A DNA stretch of 64,000 bases. It comes from Petunia secreta (lineage: Eukaryota; Streptophyta; Magnoliopsida; Solanales; Solanaceae). A program made the translations under genes and the position numbers. The notes beneath the pieces are model-generated. The model searched no databases, was not told where the DNA came from, and saw only the letters and a program-made list of their open reading frames with translations. Of the stretch, positions 61,801 to 64,000 are shown one piece after another (position 1 is the first letter of the stretch; every line of letters begins with the position of its first letter). The DNA is taken from the NCBI GenBank assembly GCA_029990175.1, contig JARKIP010000005.1:34977501-35041500 (forward strand), written 5' to 3'.

Positions 61801-64000
61801 ACACAGCCCGATATCGATTTGTCATTTTAAATTAGTTGAGGGCATACAACCCGAAGCGTCGATTGAGGGTACACAACCCGATATCAATTTGTCATTTTAA
61901 ATTAGCTGTGGGCTCACAACCCAAAGCGTCGATTGAGGGTACACATCCCGATATCGATTTGTCATTTAAATTAGCTGAGGGCACACAACCCGAAGCATCG
62001 ATTGAGGGTACTCATCCCGATATCGATTTGTCATTTAAATTAGCTGAGGGCACACAACCCGAAGCATCGACTGAGGGTACACTGCCCGATATCGATTTGT
62101 CATCTAAATTAGCTAAGGCCACACAACCAGGAGTGTTGATTGAGGGTACCCAACCTGATATCGATTTATCATTTAAATTAGCTGAGGGCACACAACCTGA
62201 AGCGTCGATTGAGGGTACACAGCCCGATATAAATTTGTCATTTAAATTGGCTGAGCGCACACAACCCGAAGCATCGATACAGAGCCCGATAACGATTTGT
62301 CATTTTAAATTAGCTTACGACACATAATCCGAAGCGTCGATTGAAGGTACACAGCCCGATATCGATTTGTCATTTAAATTAGCTGAGGGCACACAACCGG
62401 AAGAGTCGATTGAGGGTACACAGCCCGATATCGATTTGTCATTTAAATTAGCTGAGGGCACTCAATCCGAAGCGTCGATTGAGGGTACACAACCCGATAT
62501 CGATTTGTCATTTTAAATTAGCTGAGGGCACAGAACCGGAAGCTTCGATTGAGGGTACACAGCCCGATATCGATTTGTCATTTTAAATTAGCTGAGGGCA
62601 CATAACCCGAAGTGTCGATTGAGGGTACACAACCCGATATCAATTTGTCATTTTAAATTAGCTGTGGGCTCACAACCCAAAGTGTCAATTGAGGGTACAC
62701 AACTCGATATTGATTTGTCATTTAAATTAGCTGAGGGCACACAACCCGAAGCGTCGATTGAGCCTACACAGCCCGATATCGATTTGTCATTTTAAATTAG
62801 CTGAGGGCACACAACGTGAAGCGTCGATTGAGGGTACACAGCCCGATATCGATTTGTCATTTAAATTAGCTGAGGGCACACAATCCGACGCATCGATTGA
62901 GGGTACACATCCCGATATCGATTTGTCATTTAAATTAGCTGAGGGCACACAACCCGAAGCATCGACTGCGGGTACACTGCCCGATATCGATTTGTCATCT
63001 AAATTAGCTGAGGCCACACAACCCGGAGTGTTGATTGAGGGTACCCAACCTAATATCGATTTATCATTTAAATTAGCTTAGGGCACACAACCTGAAGCGT
63101 CGATTGAGGGTACACAGTCCGATATCGATTTTTCATTTAAATTGGCTGAGCGCACACAACCCGAAGCATCGATACAGAGCCCGATAACGATTTGTCATTT
63201 TAAATTAGCTTAGGGCACATAACTCGAAGCGTTGATTGAGGGTACACAGCCCGATATCGATTTTTCATTTAAATTGGCTGAGCGCAAACAACCCGAAGCA
63301 TCGATACAGAGCCCGATAACGATTTGTCATTTTAAATTAGCTTAGGGCACATAACCCGAAGCGATGATTGAGGGTACACAGCCCGATATCGATTTGTCAT
63401 TTTAAATTAGTTGAGGGCATACAACCCGAAGCGTCGATTGAGGGTACACAACCCGATATCAATTTGTCATTTTAAATTAGCTGTGGGCTCACAACCCAAA
63501 GCGTCGATTGAGGGTACACATCCCGATATCGATTTGTCATTTAAATTAGCTGAGGGCACACAACCCGAAGCATCGATTGAGGGTACTCATCCCGATATCG
63601 ATTTGTCATTTAAATTAGCTGAGGGCACACAACCCGAAGCATCGACTGAGGGTACACTGCCCGATATCGATTTGTCATCTAAATTAGCTAAGGCCACACA
63701 ACCAGGAGTGTTGATTGAGGGTACCCAACCTGATATCGATTTATCATTTAAATTAGCTGAGGGCACACAACCTGAAGCGTCGATTGAGGGTACACAGCCC
63801 GATATAAATTTGTCATTTAAATTGGCTGAGCGCACACAACCCGAAGCATCGATACAGAGCCCGATAACGATTTGTCATTTTAAATTAGCTTACGACACAT
63901 AATCCGAAGCGTCGATTGAAGGTACACAGCCCGATATCGATTTGTCATTTAAATTAGCTGAGGGCACACAACCGGAAGAGTCGATTGAGGGTACACAGCC
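55837..64000. repeat. Satellite array block 3, about 118 monomers, open at the window end
   Basis: Same monomer and orientation as block 1, but with its own variant set: AACGTGAAGCGTCGATTG, GGCACAGAACCGGAAGC, AACCTAATATCGATTTATC and the ACGACACATAAC short-monomer context. These suggest local homogenisation. The array runs off the right edge, so its true length is unknown. Confidence 0.97.
61670..64000. repeat. Higher-order repeat J, period 1575 bp (about 23 monomers)
   Basis: The segment from about 61670 recurs from about 63245, and the long open runs at 61836 and 63411 encode identical translations. Private mutations are shared (GCGCAAACAACCCG, GATATAAATTTGTC, GGTACTCATCCCG, CGACACATAATCCG), so the copying is very recent. 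The second copy is cut by the window end. Confidence 0.9.

Noticed and set aside
5568..64000. Long open frames in the array encoding 23-residue repeats on the + strand (EGTQPDIDLSFKLA followed by EGTQPEASI) and on the - strand (SANLNDKSISG-type), up to 186 codons
   Set aside because: They result from a 69-bp period lacking stops in one frame per strand. They are broken wherever a 70-, 68- or 63-bp unit occurs, lack consistent ATG starts or promoters, and mutate without codon bias. No protein family is recognisable.
5568..64000. Centromere identity (CENP-B-box-like motif or nucleosome-length monomer)
   Set aside because: No CENP-B-box-like sequence was seen, and 69 bp is not a nucleosomal repeat length. 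Satellite plus retroelement content alone does not distinguish centromere, pericentromere or knob. CENH3 ChIP or FISH would be needed.

Overview
The window looks like plant nuclear heterochromatin, most likely from a eudicot. It contains a degenerate Tat/Ogre-lineage Ty3/gypsy retrotransposon, a 47.6-kb satellite array, and two non-autonomous LTR retrotransposons that carry the plant initiator-tRNA-Met primer site. I see no host gene, tRNA, rRNA or prokaryotic feature. A more precise host (for example an asterid) would be a guess.

Layout. (1) 1-5567: the 3' part of a broken Tat-type element on the + strand. In order it has protease, a G-patch-like motif, an AT-rich spacer that may be an intron, RT, RNase H, the second RNase H typical of Tat elements, integrase, and a 3' untranslated tail with three direct-repeat/hairpin units. 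Stops, frameshifts and an integrase-core deletion make it non-functional. (2) 5568-43836: a tandem array of about 69-70-bp monomers, roughly 550 copies. It is organised into many overlapping local higher-order repeats of 690 to 2766 bp. (3) 43837-49203: a 5367-bp LTR element on the - strand with 831-bp LTRs, a TAACC target duplication and one intact 803-codon ORF. (4) 49204-50377: satellite. (5) 50378-55836: a 5459-bp LTR element on the + strand with 807-bp LTRs, a GCACA target duplication, and an ORF homologous to that of element 1 but broken by a one-base deletion. (6) 55837-64000: satellite again, running off the window.

How the parts relate. The satellite starts directly where the 3' untranslated tail of the Tat element stops. 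This fits the known origin of some plant satellites from the tandem-repeat-prone 3' UTR of Tat/Ogre elements. The array then expanded by duplicating blocks of many monomers, and its variants are concentrated at CpG sites. Later two related non-autonomous elements landed in it, in opposite orientations. Their target sites fall in adjacent 5-bp steps of the same monomer position. The two insertions share the R-U5 part of the LTR, the start of the leader, the 3' end and about 500 codons of an accessory protein of unknown function. They differ in U3 and in the N-terminal protein module. The LTR pairs differ at about 9 of 831 sites in element 1 and 2 of 807 in element 2, so element 2 is the younger insertion.

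The most interesting items are the retroelement/satellite junction, the nested higher-order structure, and the pair of non-autonomous elements sharing an unrecognised ORF.
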